From positions 31,352 through 95,351 of the forward strand of contig JBGPPD010000001.1 of assembly GCA_041488375.1 (NCBI GenBank): 64,000 nt of DNA, written 5' to 3'. The translations under genes and the position numbers were made by a program. This document shows positions 1-8,435 of this stretch, one piece after another (the stretch's first letter is position 1; each line of letters opens with the position of its first letter). Origin of the DNA: JAABQT01 sp041488375. GTDB taxonomy: Bacteria; Pseudomonadota; Gammaproteobacteria; Burkholderiales; SG8-39. The notes under the pieces were generated by a model, which made no database searches, was not told the origin of the DNA, and saw only the letters and a list, made by a program, of their open reading frames with translations.

Positions 1-308
1 AGCAGGAATACAAGCGTGAGGCCTTCGAGCTGTTCGGCGCCATGCTGGAGGCGGTCAAGCTGGAGGTGACGCGCACGCTGGTGGCGGTGGAGATCCGCGC
101 CAGCGACGAAGTGCCCAAGGCCGACGTCGAGCAGCACGTGGAGAACGTGCGGCTGCAGCACGCCGACTATGAGACCGCGCTCGCAGAGGGCGCGGAAGAG
201 AAGAAGGCCCAGCCGACAGTGCGCCCGACCCAGAAGGTCGGCCGCAATGATCCCTGCCCCTGCGGCTCGGGCAGGAAATACAAGCACTGCCACGGCAAAT
301 TGAGCTAG
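1..308 (+). CDS. secA: SecA preprotein translocase ATPase, C-terminal end (5' partial)
   Basis: This is the last part of SecA, the cytoplasmic ATPase that drives preproteins through the SecYEG channel. The frame is open from base 3, so about 101 residues are visible and the motor domains lie upstream of the window. The visible part starts in the C-terminal helical region (EYKREAFELFGAM), passes through a charged, poorly conserved linker, and ends in the SEC-C tail, CPCGSGRKYKHCH. In SecA the Cys and His residues of this tail bind zinc and contact SecB. The gene stops with TAG four bases before the GTG of argJ, so the two are probably co-transcribed. The ending itself is unambiguous. Confidence 0.95.
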   Translation, partial: QEYKREAFELFGAMLEAVKLEVTRTLVAVEIRASDEVPKADVEQHVENVRLQHADYETALAEGAEEKKAQPTVRPTQKVGRNDPCPCGSGRKYKHCHGKLS

Positions 309-312
309 CTCC

Positions 313-1524
313 GTGGCGGTGAACCTGCGTGCGCCGGACGCGGCGCAGCTCCACCCGGTTGCCGGCGTCGAACTGGGCGTCGCGATGGCCGGCGTGCGCA
401 AGGCCAACCGCAAGGACCTGCTGGTGGTCCGCTTGGCGCCGGGCTCGAGCGTCGCCGGCGTATTCACCCGGAACCGGTTCTGCGCCGCGCCCGTGCTACT
501 GGCGAAGAGGCATTTGCGCAATCCGGTGCGGGCGCTGGTGGTGAACACCGGCAATGCCAACGCCGGGACGGGCGCCGACGGGCTGCGGCGGGCCCTCGCT
601 GTGTGCCGTGCGCTCGCCTCCTCGCTGGGCTGCAAGGTCGGCCAGGTCCTTCCTTTTTCGACCGGCGTGATCATGGAGCCGCTGCCCGACGCGCGCATCG
701 TTGCGGGGCTGCCGCAGGCGATCGCGGACCTGCAGGCCGGCAACTGGCTTGCCGCGGCCGAGGCAATCATGACCACCGATACCGTGGCGAAGGCCGCGTC
801 GGTCCAAGTAAGGCTGAGTTCCGGACGCGCAACCATCACGGGCATCGCGAAGGGGTCGGGCATGATTCGACCCGACATGGCGACCATGCTGGGATTTGTC
901 GCGACCGATGCGAAGATTGCGCGCAGCGCTTTGCAACGGATCACGAAGCAGGCGGCAGATGCCTCCTTCAATTGCATCACCGTGGATGGGGACACCTCGA
1001 CGAATGACGCGTTCATGTGTCTCGCGACCGGAAAGGGCCCGGTGGCGAGATCGGGGAAAGACCTCAAGGCGATCGGCGCGGCGTTGACGCAAGTTGCGCA
1101 ACAGCTCGCCCAGGCCATCGTGCGCGACGGCGAGGGCGCCACCAAATTCGTCACGGTGCGGGTGGAACGGGGCCGCAGCGCCGCCGAATGCCGCAAGGTG
1201 GCTTACGCCATTGCGCACTCGCCGCTGGTGAAAACCGCGTTTTTCGCCTCTGACCCGAATCTGGGCCGTATCCTTGCCGCCATCGGCTATGCCGGCGTGG
1301 CAGGGCTGGATACCTCCAAGGTGGATCTGTATCTTGATGAGGTCTTGGTGGCGAAGTCCGGCGGCAGGCATGCCGGCTACCGCGAAGACCAGGGAGTGGC
1401 CGCGATGCGCAAGCCGGAGTTCACCGTGCGCGCGGTGCTCAACCGCGGCAAGGCGGCGGCCACCGTGTGGACCTGCGACCTGTCCTTCGACTACGTGAAG
1501 ATCAACGCGGAGTACCGCTCGTGA
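313..1524 (+). CDS. argJ: bifunctional glutamate N-acetyltransferase / N-acetylglutamate synthase (ArgJ)
   Basis: ArgJ moves the acetyl group from N-acetylornithine to glutamate, closing the cyclic arginine pathway. In the bifunctional form it can also acetylate glutamate from acetyl-CoA. The 403-residue product has the usual length. It carries the self-cleavage motif KGSGMIRPDMATMLGF, with the predicted break between Ala190 and Thr191; Thr191 becomes the nucleophile of the beta chain. The N-terminal VNTGNANA and the C-terminal SDPNLGRI segments are also typical. The start is GTG, four bases after secA. The stop TGA overlaps the GTG of the next gene (GTGA), which suggests translational coupling. 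Whether it is mono- or bifunctional cannot be told from the sequence alone. Confidence 0.96.
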   Translation: MAVNLRAPDAAQLHPVAGVELGVAMAGVRKANRKDLLVVRLAPGSSVAGVFTRNRFCAAPVLLAKRHLRNPVRALVVNTGNANAGTGADGLRRALAVCRALASSLGCKVGQVLPFSTGVIMEPLPDARIVAGLPQAIADLQAGNWLAAAEAIMTTDTVAKAASVQVRLSSGRATITGIAKGSGMIRPDMATMLGFVATDAKIARSALQRITKQAADASFNCITVDGDTSTNDAFMCLATGKGPVARSGKDLKAIGAALTQVAQQLAQAIVRDGEGATKFVTVRVERGRSAAECRKVAYAIAHSPLVKTAFFASDPNLGRILAAIGYAGVAGLDTSKVDLYLDEVLVAKSGGRHAGYREDQGVAAMRKPEFTVRAVLNRGKAAATVWTCDLSFDYVKINAEYRS

Positions 1525-2381
1525 GCAAGGACCTCAAGCAGCTCCTCGAGCGGCTGGAGCAACTGCTGCCCCCGGCCCCGCCGCCCACCGACTGGAGCGC
1601 GAGCATCGCGTTGCGCTGGCGCCGGACCGCCGGCCTGCATGCGCGCGGCTGGCTGCAGCCCGTGCGCCACGTGCACCGCATGCGGCTCTCGGACCTGCAG
1701 GGCATTGACGGGCAGATCGCGAAGGTCGAGCAGAACACCCGCCAGTTCATCGAGGGCCGGCCGGCCAACAACGTGCTGCTCACCGGCGCGCGCGGCACGG
1801 GCAAGTCCTCCATCGTCAAGGGCCTGCTCAACAAGTACCACAAGCAGGGCCTGCGCCTGATCGAGGTGGAGAAGAACGACCTCATCGACTTGCCGGAGAT
1901 CACCGACCGGGTAGCGGGGCGGCCGGAGCGGTTCCTGCTGTTCTGCGACGACCTCACGTTTCACGGCGCGGAGGACGGCTACATCGCGCTCAAAGTGGCG
2001 CTCGACGGCTCGATATCCACCACCTCGGAAAACCTGCTGATCTACGCCACCTCGAATCGGCGCCACCTGATGCCGGAGTTCATGCAGGAGAACCTGGAAA
2101 CCAAGTACGTCGGCGACGAAATTCACCCGGGCGAGACAGTGGAGGAGAAGATTTCGCTGTCGGAGCGTTTCGGCCTGTGGGTGTCGTTCTATCCGTTCGA
2201 CCAGGACGAATACCTGGAGATCGTGGCGCACTGGCTGAAGACCCTCGGCTGCGCGGCGAAGGACCTCGATGCGGCGCGCGAGGAGGCGCTGCAGTGGTCG
2301 CTGCAGCGCGGCTCCAGGAGCGGCCGCATCGCCTACCAGTTCGCCAGGGACTGGGCCGGCAGGCACGCAAAGAGGAAGTAG
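1521..2381 (+). CDS. DUF815 family P-loop ATPase
   Basis: This is a predicted AAA-type ATPase of 286 residues in the DUF815 family (PF05673), whose cellular role is not established. The Walker A motif GARGTGKS lies at residues 89-96 and a Walker B-like LLFCDDL around residues 139-145. Further on, YATSNRRHL resembles an AAA+ sensor-1 region. The GTG start at 1521 overlaps the argJ stop in the form GTGA and gives the N-terminus VSKDLKQLLERLEQLL. Longer upstream starts would lie inside argJ and are less likely. The next gene begins directly after its stop. The position between argJ and a Nudix gene is common in betaproteobacteria but does not reveal a function. Confidence 0.88.
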   Translation: MSKDLKQLLERLEQLLPPAPPPTDWSASIALRWRRTAGLHARGWLQPVRHVHRMRLSDLQGIDGQIAKVEQNTRQFIEGRPANNVLLTGARGTGKSSIVKGLLNKYHKQGLRLIEVEKNDLIDLPEITDRVAGRPERFLLFCDDLTFHGAEDGYIALKVALDGSISTTSENLLIYATSNRRHLMPEFMQENLETKYVGDEIHPGETVEEKISLSERFGLWVSFYPFDQDEYLEIVAHWLKTLGCAAKDLDAAREEALQWSLQRGSRSGRIAYQFARDWAGRHAKRK

Positions 2382-3290
2382 ATGGCGGTCGAAGTCGCCG
2401 CGGCGGTGATCCAGCGCGCCGACGGCGCCTTCCTGCTGGCGCGCAGGCCGGCCGGCAAGGTCTACGCCGGCTACTGGGAATTCCCGGGCGGCAAGGTGGA
2501 GGCCGGCGAGCCGGCGGACCGGGCTCTGGTGCGCGAGCTGCGCGAGGAGCTGGGTATCGATGCTTGCACCGCATTCCCGTGGATCACGCGCGTCTACACC
2601 TATCCCCATGCCACCGTACGTCTCAATTTCTTCCGCGTTACCGCCTGGAAGGGCGAACCCCAGCCGCGCGAACAGCAGGCGATCGCCTGGCAACGGTTTG
2701 GTTTGCCGCTTGCCGAGCCGATGCTGCCGGCGAATGCGCCGGTCCTCGCGGCGCTGGAACTGCCGCAGGAGTATGCGATCACGGACGCGGCAAGCCGGGG
2801 CCGGGAGCCGATGCTGGCCAGGATCCAGGCACGGCTCGGCGCCGGGCTGAAACTGATCCAGGTGAGGGACAAGGAACTGCCGCGGCGGGAGGAGTTTGCG
2901 CGCTCGGTGCTGCGGCTGGCGCATCGCCATCACGCCAGGGTCCTGCTGAACGGCGGCCCGGAGATCGGCGACGGTGTTCACTACACCGCGGCGCAGTTGA
3001 TGGCCTTGCGCGAGAGGCCGCAAGGCATCCTCGCCGCGGCTTCCTGCCACAGCGCCGCCGAGTTGCAGCACGCGATGCAGCTGGAACTGGATTTCGTCGT
3101 GCTCGGCCCGGTCATGGCCACGGCTTCTCACCCGGATGCGCCCACGCTGGGCTGGGAGGGCTTTGCGCGCCTCGCGCGCGGCGCGAGCATCCCGGTGTAC
3201 GCCATCGGCGGCGTGAAGCGCACAGACTTGGAGACCGCGTGGCGCGCCGGCGCCCACGGGCTGGCGATGGTGAGCGGCGCCTGGAGTTAG
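2382..3290 (+). CDS. Nudix hydrolase fused to a thiamine-phosphate-synthase-like domain
   Basis: This is a two-domain protein of 302 residues. Residues 1 to about 130 form a MutT-type Nudix domain with a complete Nudix box (GKVEAGEPADRALVRELREE region, residues 37-59) that should bind Mg2+ and hydrolyse oxidised dGTP or a related nucleotide. Residues of about 140-300 form a ThiE-like TIM barrel with IQVRDKELPRREEF, VVLGPVMATASHPDAP and VYAIGGV. The second domain lacks some of the usual ThiE active-site loops: the HLGQ region reads VHYTAAQL. It may therefore not make thiamine phosphate. Such fusions are known in beta- and gammaproteobacteria. The ATG immediately follows the DUF815 stop. The gene ends convergently, overlapping the last four bases of yacG. 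Confidence 0.9.
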   Translation: MAVEVAAAVIQRADGAFLLARRPAGKVYAGYWEFPGGKVEAGEPADRALVRELREELGIDACTAFPWITRVYTYPHATVRLNFFRVTAWKGEPQPREQQAIAWQRFGLPLAEPMLPANAPVLAALELPQEYAITDAASRGREPMLARIQARLGAGLKLIQVRDKELPRREEFARSVLRLAHRHHARVLLNGGPEIGDGVHYTAAQLMALRERPQGILAAASCHSAAELQHAMQLELDFVVLGPVMATASHPDAPTLGWEGFARLARGASIPVYAIGGVKRTDLETAWRAGAHGLAMVSGAWS

Positions 3291-3466
3291 GCGGGTTCGC
3301 CGTCTGCTTTGGGTGGCGCCTCAGGCACGCGATAGCTCTCCGCCGCCCAGTTCCCGAGGTCGATCAGCCTGCAGCGCTCGCTGCAGAAGGGCCGCCACTG
3401 GTTGGACGTGGCGAAGGGTGCCGGCGCCCCGCAGCGCGGGCAGGGAACCGTGGTTAGAGGTTGCAA
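3287..3466 (-). CDS. yacG: DNA gyrase inhibitor / zinc-binding protein YacG
   Basis: This is a small zinc-finger protein of about 59 residues. In E. coli, YacG binds GyrB and inhibits gyrase. The four zinc ligands are visible in PCPRC near the N-terminus and in FCSERC about 20 residues later, followed by the family signature LIDLGNWAAESYRVP and an acidic Pro-rich tail. The best start is a TTG at 3466 that overlaps the end of zapD by 13 bases. No ATG or GTG lies in frame close to the first Cys pair, so this start is a judgement. The order coaE-zapD-yacG is a conserved beta/gammaproteobacterial arrangement. The 3' end overlaps the convergent Nudix-ThiE gene by four bases. Confidence 0.85.
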   Translation of the reverse strand: MQPLTTVPCPRCGAPAPFATSNQWRPFCSERCRLIDLGNWAAESYRVPEAPPKADGEPA

Positions 3467-4212
3467 AAGGTCAGCTCGAAGGCGATGTCCCAGTCCGCGG
3501 TACGCGGCCTGGGATCCTCGCCGTTCTGCGTCAGGAAGCGGATGTTGAGGACGTACTTGTTGGCGCTGATCTCGGGAACGCAGTTCAGCGCCGGGTCGAG
3601 GCGCACGCGCATCATCTGCGCGGTCTTGCCGCCGAGCATCTGCTGGTAGGTGCCCTGCGGCGCGGACACCCGTTGCGGCTTGCCGGACTCGCGCAGGATG
3701 CGCAGGATGATCGCCGAGCCGTCGCGCAACGGGAACAGCGGACCGGTCCAGGCGGCGAGCTGGCCGATGCGCTCTTCGGCCGGGCGGTGCAGCCAATAGT
3801 GGTAGGAGGGCAGGTCGAACTCGCAGGCGCCGCCCGGGATGCCGGTACGCTGCTTGATCGACATCAACCAGTCGTTCTCGCGCAGGTACTGGCCGATCTT
3901 GCCGGTCATCGAAAACAGCGCCGCCGCCGCTTGCTCGATGTCGCGCAGCACGCTGCTCAGCGCCTCCTCGGATATCTCCGGGTTGTTGCGGAACGACAGC
4001 AGCACCTGTTTTTGCCGCTCGAGTTCCTGCAGCAGATCCGACTTCAAGTCCGCGCGGCTCGCCACCTCCAGGATCTCGAACAGGGTGAGCAGCGCGACAT
4101 GGTGATCCAGAGGGTCGGTGCGCGCGATGAAATGGCGCGAGCGCTCGAACAGGTCCTCGAGGCGCAGCAGCGTGCGTATGCGTTCGTTGAGCGGGTATTC
4201 GTACGTGATCAC
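3454..4212 (-). CDS. zapD: cell division protein ZapD
   Basis: ZapD cross-links FtsZ protofilaments and helps stabilise the Z ring. With the GTG start at 4212 the product is 252 residues, close to the E. coli length of 247. It begins with the diagnostic YEYPLNERIRTLLRLEDLFE and continues with the conserved helical domain and later C-terminal beta-domain motifs (VQMLGGK-type QQMLGGKTAQMMRV, SANKYVLNIRF). The open frame extends about 73 codons further upstream into coaE, but the conserved N-terminus and the lack of coding character upstream favour 4212. I see no strong Shine-Dalgarno sequence. coaE precedes it by about 60 bases and yacG overlaps its end, so the three are probably co-transcribed. 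Confidence 0.92.
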   Translation of the reverse strand: MITYEYPLNERIRTLLRLEDLFERSRHFIARTDPLDHHVALLTLFEILEVASRADLKSDLLQELERQKQVLLSFRNNPEISEEALSSVLRDIEQAAAALFSMTGKIGQYLRENDWLMSIKQRTGIPGGACEFDLPSYHYWLHRPAEERIGQLAAWTGPLFPLRDGSAIILRILRESGKPQRVSAPQGTYQQMLGGKTAQMMRVRLDPALNCVPEISANKYVLNIRFLTQNGEDPRPRTADWDIAFELTFCNL

Positions 4213-4273
4213 GTCCGCGCCCGGGAGGCCAAAGCTGGGCGGATTCTGAGTGATTTGCGCGGCGATGACAAAT

Positions 4274-4882
4274 TCAGCCTGCGGCGCGGGATAGGGAGAG
4301 GTAGCGCGCATGCAGTTCGCGCACCTGCTTGTGCAGTGCGTCAATGGCGCCGGAATTGTCGATGACGTCATCCGCGGCAGCGAGCCTGTCTTCCCTCCGG
4401 ATCTGGGCGCCGATGATGCGCTGGACCTCATCCTCGCTCAGACCGCTGCGCCGGCGCACCCGGTCGGCCTGGACGCTCTCGGGACAGTCCACCACCAGCA
4501 CGCGCGTCACGCGCTGGCGGTAACCCGGTGACTCGATCAGCAGCGGCACAACGTGGACCACGTAGGGCCCGCTCGCCATGGCGATGGCGCGCTCGGATTC
4601 GGCACGAATCATCGGGTGCAGCAGCTCCTCCAGCTTCCTTTTCGCCGCGGGGTCGCGGAACACCAGGGCGCGCATCTTGGTGCGGTCCAACGCGCCAGCC
4701 GGATCGACGAAATCGGCGCCGAACAGCTGCCGCAGCTGCGCAATCGCCGCGCCGCCAGGCTGTGTGAGCCGGTGCGAGATGGCATCGCTATCAACCACCG
4801 TGGCTCCGAGCCGGCCGAACTCCTCGGCCGCGGCGCTCTTGCCGCTGCCGATTCCGCCGGTGAGGCCGACGACCAGCCCCAT
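4274..4882 (-). CDS. coaE: dephospho-CoA kinase
   Basis: CoaE phosphorylates the 3'-hydroxyl of dephospho-CoA with ATP, the last step of coenzyme A synthesis. The 202-residue protein opens with the P-loop GLTGGIGSGKS (about residues 6-16) and contains VVDSDAISH and the lid-region segment LLHPMIRAE, all typical. The ATG at 4882 shares its A with the pilD stop (TGATG), so ribosomes finishing pilD can probably re-initiate here. The neighbours pilD and zapD match the conserved pilC-pilD-coaE-zapD-yacG block of this class. coaBC, which acts earlier in the same pathway, lies at 26341 in this window. Confidence 0.95.
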   Translation of the reverse strand: MGLVVGLTGGIGSGKSAAAEEFGRLGATVVDSDAISHRLTQPGGAAIAQLRQLFGADFVDPAGALDRTKMRALVFRDPAAKRKLEELLHPMIRAESERAIAMASGPYVVHVVPLLIESPGYRQRVTRVLVVDCPESVQADRVRRRSGLSEDEVQRIIGAQIRREDRLAAADDVIDNSGAIDALHKQVRELHARYLSLSRAAG

Positions 4883-5748
4883 CAACCGAGGATCGGCAGC
4901 CAGCGCCGGGCGATGGCTTCGCCCCAGAACAGAGCGGTTACCCCGGCGACGGCGAGGTAAGGCCCGAAGGGAATGGGCTTGTCGCGGCCATGGCGCGCAA
5001 ACACGATCAGGCAGATGCCGACCACCGCCGCGACCACAGAAGACAACAGGATCACCATGGGCAGCTTCTGCCAGCCGAGCCAGGCGCCGATCGCGGCGAG
5101 GAGCTTGAAGTCGCCGTATCCCATGCCCTCTTTGCCGGTCGCCAGCTTGAAGCCCCAATACACCAGCCACAGCGCAAGGTAGCCCGCGACCGCGCCGATC
5201 AGCGCGGCGCGCAGCGGCACGAAGGTGCCGTCCAGGTTGACGAGCAGACCGGCCCACAACAGGAGCAGCGTGAGGTCGTCGGGCAGCAGCTGTGTGTCAA
5301 GGTCGATCACCGTCAGCGCCAACAGCGACCAGCCGAATCCCATGGCACCCAGTGCGGCCAGCGATGGCCCGAATCGCCAGGCCGCGTAGGCGGCAATCAG
5401 CCCGGCGAGCAGCTCGACGATCGGATAGCGTGCCGGGATCCGCATGCCACAGGCCGAGCATTTGCCGCGCAGCACCAGCCAGCTCGCCAAGGGGATGTTC
5501 TCGAACGCCGAGATGCGGTGCCCGCAGCCGGGGCAGGCCGAACGCGGCACGAGCAGGTTGTAGCGCCCGCCCGCTGCCGGGGCCGCGGTTGCGCCTGCAA
5601 GCTCGGCGCACTGCTCGCGCCATTCGCGCTCCATCATCTTCGGCAGCCGATGGATGACGACGTTCAGGAAGGAGCCGATGCACAAGCCCAGCGCCAGCGC
5701 GACCCAGGGCAGCACGGCAGGCTGGGCCAGCCAGCCGTAGACCGACAT
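4882..5748 (-). CDS. pilD: prepilin peptidase / N-methyltransferase PilD
   Basis: PilD is an inner-membrane aspartic protease that removes the leader peptide of type IV prepilins and type II secretion pseudopilins and methylates the new N-terminus. The protein has 288 residues and several membrane helices. The cytoplasmic zinc-type cysteines are visible as ACPGC (Cys72, Cys75) and KCSAC (Cys97, Cys100). The catalytic aspartates lie in VIDLDTQ (Asp149 or Asp151) and in GYGD (Asp213), matching the known TFPP sites. The ATG follows the pilC stop with no gap and the stop overlaps coaE by one base. This cysteine-containing form is the bifunctional version. Confidence 0.95.
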   Translation of the reverse strand: MSVYGWLAQPAVLPWVALALGLCIGSFLNVVIHRLPKMMEREWREQCAELAGATAAPAAGGRYNLLVPRSACPGCGHRISAFENIPLASWLVLRGKCSACGMRIPARYPIVELLAGLIAAYAAWRFGPSLAALGAMGFGWSLLALTVIDLDTQLLPDDLTLLLLWAGLLVNLDGTFVPLRAALIGAVAGYLALWLVYWGFKLATGKEGMGYGDFKLLAAIGAWLGWQKLPMVILLSSVVAAVVGICLIVFARHGRDKPIPFGPYLAVAGVTALFWGEAIARRWLPILG

Positions 5749-6975
5749 CTAGACCGCTTGTCCCAGCTTGAAGATCGGCAGATACATGGCGATCACCATG
5801 CCGCCGATCAAGGTGCCTAGCACCACCATGATCATCGGTTCCATCAGGGATGAAAGGGCCTCGACCGCGTCATCCACCTCTGCTTCGTAGAAGTCGGCGA
5901 CCTTGCCGAGCATCGAGTCCAGCGCGCCTGTTTCCTCGCCGATCGAGCACATCTGCAGCACCATGTTGGGGAACACCCCCGAATTCTGCATCGCCAAGGT
6001 GAGCGAGGTGCCGGTGGAGACCTCTTTCTGGATCTGTTTGGTGGCCATCAAGTACACATAGTTGCCCGATGCGCCGCCCACGGAATCGAGCGCTTCCACC
6101 AGCGGCACGCCGGCGGCAAACATGGTGGCCATGGTGCGCGTCCAGCGCGCGATGGTCGACTTCAGCACCAGGTCGCCGAACACCGGCAGCTTCAGCATCA
6201 GCTTGTCCATGAAGATCTGCACCGGCAGGGAGCGTTTCCAGGCTTCGAGGAAGCCGATGACCGCACCGATGATCACCGGGAAGATGATGTACCAGTACTT
6301 GACGAACCAGTCTGAAACCGCCATCACGAACAACGTCGGCGCGGGCAGGTCGGCGCCAAAATTAGCGAACACTTCCTTGAACGCGGGGATGACGAAGATC
6401 ATGATCACCGCGGTGATGATGAACGCCACCACGACGATGGCGATGGGGTAGAACAGCGCCGCCTTGATCTTCGATTTGATCGCGAGGATCTTTTCCTTGT
6501 AGCTCGCCAGGCGGTCGAGCAGCGTCTCCAGAATGCCGGCCTGCTCGCCGGCCGCCACCAGGTTGCAGAACAGTGCGTCGAAGTACAGCGGGTACTTGCG
6601 GAACGCCTGGGCCAGCGACGAGCCGGTCTCGATTTCGGTCTTGATCTCGAGCAGCAGCCGCGTGACCGCGGGATTCGACGCGCCCTTGCTGACGATGTCG
6701 AAACATTGCAGCAGCGGCACGCCGGCCTTCATCATCGTCGCCAACTGGCGCGTAAACAGCGCGATGTCCTTGTCCCTGACCTTGCCGCCGCTGCCGTACT
6801 TCTGCTTCTTGACCTTCTGGACGATGATTCCCTGACGGCGCAGTGTGGCGTTCACCGCGGCCTCGCTCACCGAGCGCAATTCGCCGCGGATCATCTTGCC
6901 GCCCTTGTCGCGACCCTCCCAGAGGAAGTTGAACTCCTTGGGACCAGCGGCTTTTGCCGCTGCTGCCGTTGCCAT
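5749..6975 (-). CDS. pilC: type IV pilus inner-membrane platform protein PilC
   Basis: PilC is the polytopic platform protein on which the pilus ATPases act during assembly and retraction. The protein has 408 residues, as usual, with two T2SSF domains (about residues 75-200 and 280-400). Each carries the typical motifs (FTRQLATMMKAGVPLLQCF, then WTRTMATMFAAGVPLVEAL) and three membrane helices in total (around residues 175-200, 220-250 and 385-405). The ATG at 6975 has a good ribosome-binding site (GGAGAGG). About 160 bases without a gene lie upstream. Unlike many relatives, pilB is not directly upstream; a CorC-type gene is there instead, so the assembly ATPase must be encoded elsewhere. Confidence 0.95.
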   Translation of the reverse strand: MATAAAAKAAGPKEFNFLWEGRDKGGKMIRGELRSVSEAAVNATLRRQGIIVQKVKKQKYGSGGKVRDKDIALFTRQLATMMKAGVPLLQCFDIVSKGASNPAVTRLLLEIKTEIETGSSLAQAFRKYPLYFDALFCNLVAAGEQAGILETLLDRLASYKEKILAIKSKIKAALFYPIAIVVVAFIITAVIMIFVIPAFKEVFANFGADLPAPTLFVMAVSDWFVKYWYIIFPVIIGAVIGFLEAWKRSLPVQIFMDKLMLKLPVFGDLVLKSTIARWTRTMATMFAAGVPLVEALDSVGGASGNYVYLMATKQIQKEVSTGTSLTLAMQNSGVFPNMVLQMCSIGEETGALDSMLGKVADFYEAEVDDAVEALSSLMEPMIMVVLGTLIGGMVIAMYLPIFKLGQAV

Positions 6976-7139
6976 AGCGCCCTCTCCGGTTCGGTTCCCG
7001 TCGCAGCAGGACTGACCGGCGATGATGCCCTGAGCGGAGTTTTTTGTAAAGCCTCAGGTTTCCGGCCTAAGCTGCTGACGCGGCGTGGTTTTGAGCCCTC
7101 GGTTAGAGCCCTAAACCGCGGCCTCCGGACAGCCCCTTT

Positions 7140-8435
7140 TTAGGCAGCTTCCTGCGTTTTCCCCGCCGGCAGCGCAGGGCGGAAGATGCGCACCGTTTTC
7201 ACCACGCGCCCCTGGGCATGCACGATCTCCATCGGGACGTCGCCGATCTTGATCGACACGTCGGCCTCCGGGATGTCGCGAAGTTCCTCGAGGATCAGGC
7301 CATTCAGCGTCTTCGGTCCCTCGGTCGGCAACTCCAGCCCCAGCGCCCGGTTGATTTCCCGCACCGGCGTCGCGCCATCGGCAGTCGCGCTGCCGTCCTC
7401 GCCCCAGGCGAGCGCCTGCATGGCCGAGGGCATGGAAGTCGTGAACTTGCCGATGATCTCCTCGATGATGTCCTCGAGCGTCACCAGGCCCATCAGCTCG
7501 CCGTACTCGTCCACGACCAGCGCGATGCGTTCGCGGTTTTCCTGGAAATACTGCATCTGGGCGAGCGCCGAAGTCGATGCCGGGACGTAGTACGGATCGT
7601 CGAGCACCTCGAGCAGCGCCGCCTGATCGAGCTGCCCCGCGTGCAGGGCGCTCAGGATCTTGCGCAGGTGCAGCACGCCGGCCAGGTCGCCCTCGTGGTC
7701 GCGATACACCGGCAGGCGCATGTGGTAGCTGGTGGCGAGCTGGCGCGACACCGCTTCCATCTCGTCCTCGAGGCACACCGACTCGATGCGCGCGCGCGGC
7801 ACCATGATGTCCTGCACGGTGACGTTGCCCAGATCGAACAGGTTGAGCAGGATCGAAGTGTGCTTCTTCGGCATGAACGTGGACGACTCGAGCACCAGGA
7901 TGCGGATCTCCTCCGGCGACAGCATGGGCGCTTCGGCCCCCGGATCGGGCGCCACGCGCAGCAGCCGCAGCAGGGGCCGCACAAATAGGTTGACGAACCA
8001 TGCCGCCGGATCCAGCACGCTCAGCGATACCTTCACCGGCAAGGACAGCAGCAGCGCGGTCCGCTCGGGATGCGTGGCGCCGATCACCTTCGGCGTGATC
8101 TCCGAGAACACGATGATCAGGAACGAGATCACGACCGTGCCGAGCGCGTAGGCGATCTTGTCCTGACCGAGCAGGCGCACCGCGACCAGGCTGGCGAGCG
8201 TGCTGGCGGCAGCGATCACCAGGGTGTTGCCGATCAGAATGCCGCCGAGCAGCCGGTCGGTGCGTCCCAGCAGTTCGGTGACCCGCACGGCGCTGCGCAG
8301 CCCCTGGCTCACGAGAAATTTCAGGCGATAGCGGTTGACCGCCATCATCGCGGTCTCGGCAATCGAGAAGAACGCCGACAGGGCGAGCAGCACCGCCAGC
8401 GCGCCAAGTTCCCAAACGAAGGGAAAGGCTTCCAT
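7140..8435 (-). CDS. HlyC/CorC family membrane protein (DUF21 + CBS pair)
   Basis: This is a 431-residue inner-membrane protein of the CNNM/CorC group, linked in other bacteria to Mg2+ or Co2+ efflux. An N-terminal DUF21 region (about residues 1-190, four hydrophobic segments) includes FFSIAETAMMAVNRYRL. It is followed by a CBS pair (about 205-330; IMVPRARIESVCLEDEM at the first CBS entry) and a C-terminal CorC_HlyC domain (about 345-425, with LGLELPTEGPKTLNGLIL). The ATG shares its A with the stop of the upstream CcsA-like gene (TGATG), so the two are coupled. The transported ion cannot be read from the sequence. Confidence 0.9.
   Translation of the reverse strand: MEAFPFVWELGALAVLLALSAFFSIAETAMMAVNRYRLKFLVSQGLRSAVRVTELLGRTDRLLGGILIGNTLVIAAASTLASLVAVRLLGQDKIAYALGTVVISFLIIVFSEITPKVIGATHPERTALLLSLPVKVSLSVLDPAAWFVNLFVRPLLRLLRVAPDPGAEAPMLSPEEIRILVLESSTFMPKKHTSILLNLFDLGNVTVQDIMVPRARIESVCLEDEMEAVSRQLATSYHMRLPVYRDHEGDLAGVLHLRKILSALHAGQLDQAALLEVLDDPYYVPASTSALAQMQYFQENRERIALVVDEYGELMGLVTLEDIIEEIIGKFTTSMPSAMQALAWGEDGSATADGATPVREINRALGLELPTEGPKTLNGLILEELRDIPEADVSIKIGDVPMEIVHAQGRVVKTVRIFRPALPAGKTQEAA

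Noticed and set aside
7021..7060. T-run and CCTGAG/CTCAGG inverted repeat as a terminator
   Set aside because: The stem is only six bases with an 18-base loop that includes the T-run, so it is not a credible intrinsic terminator.
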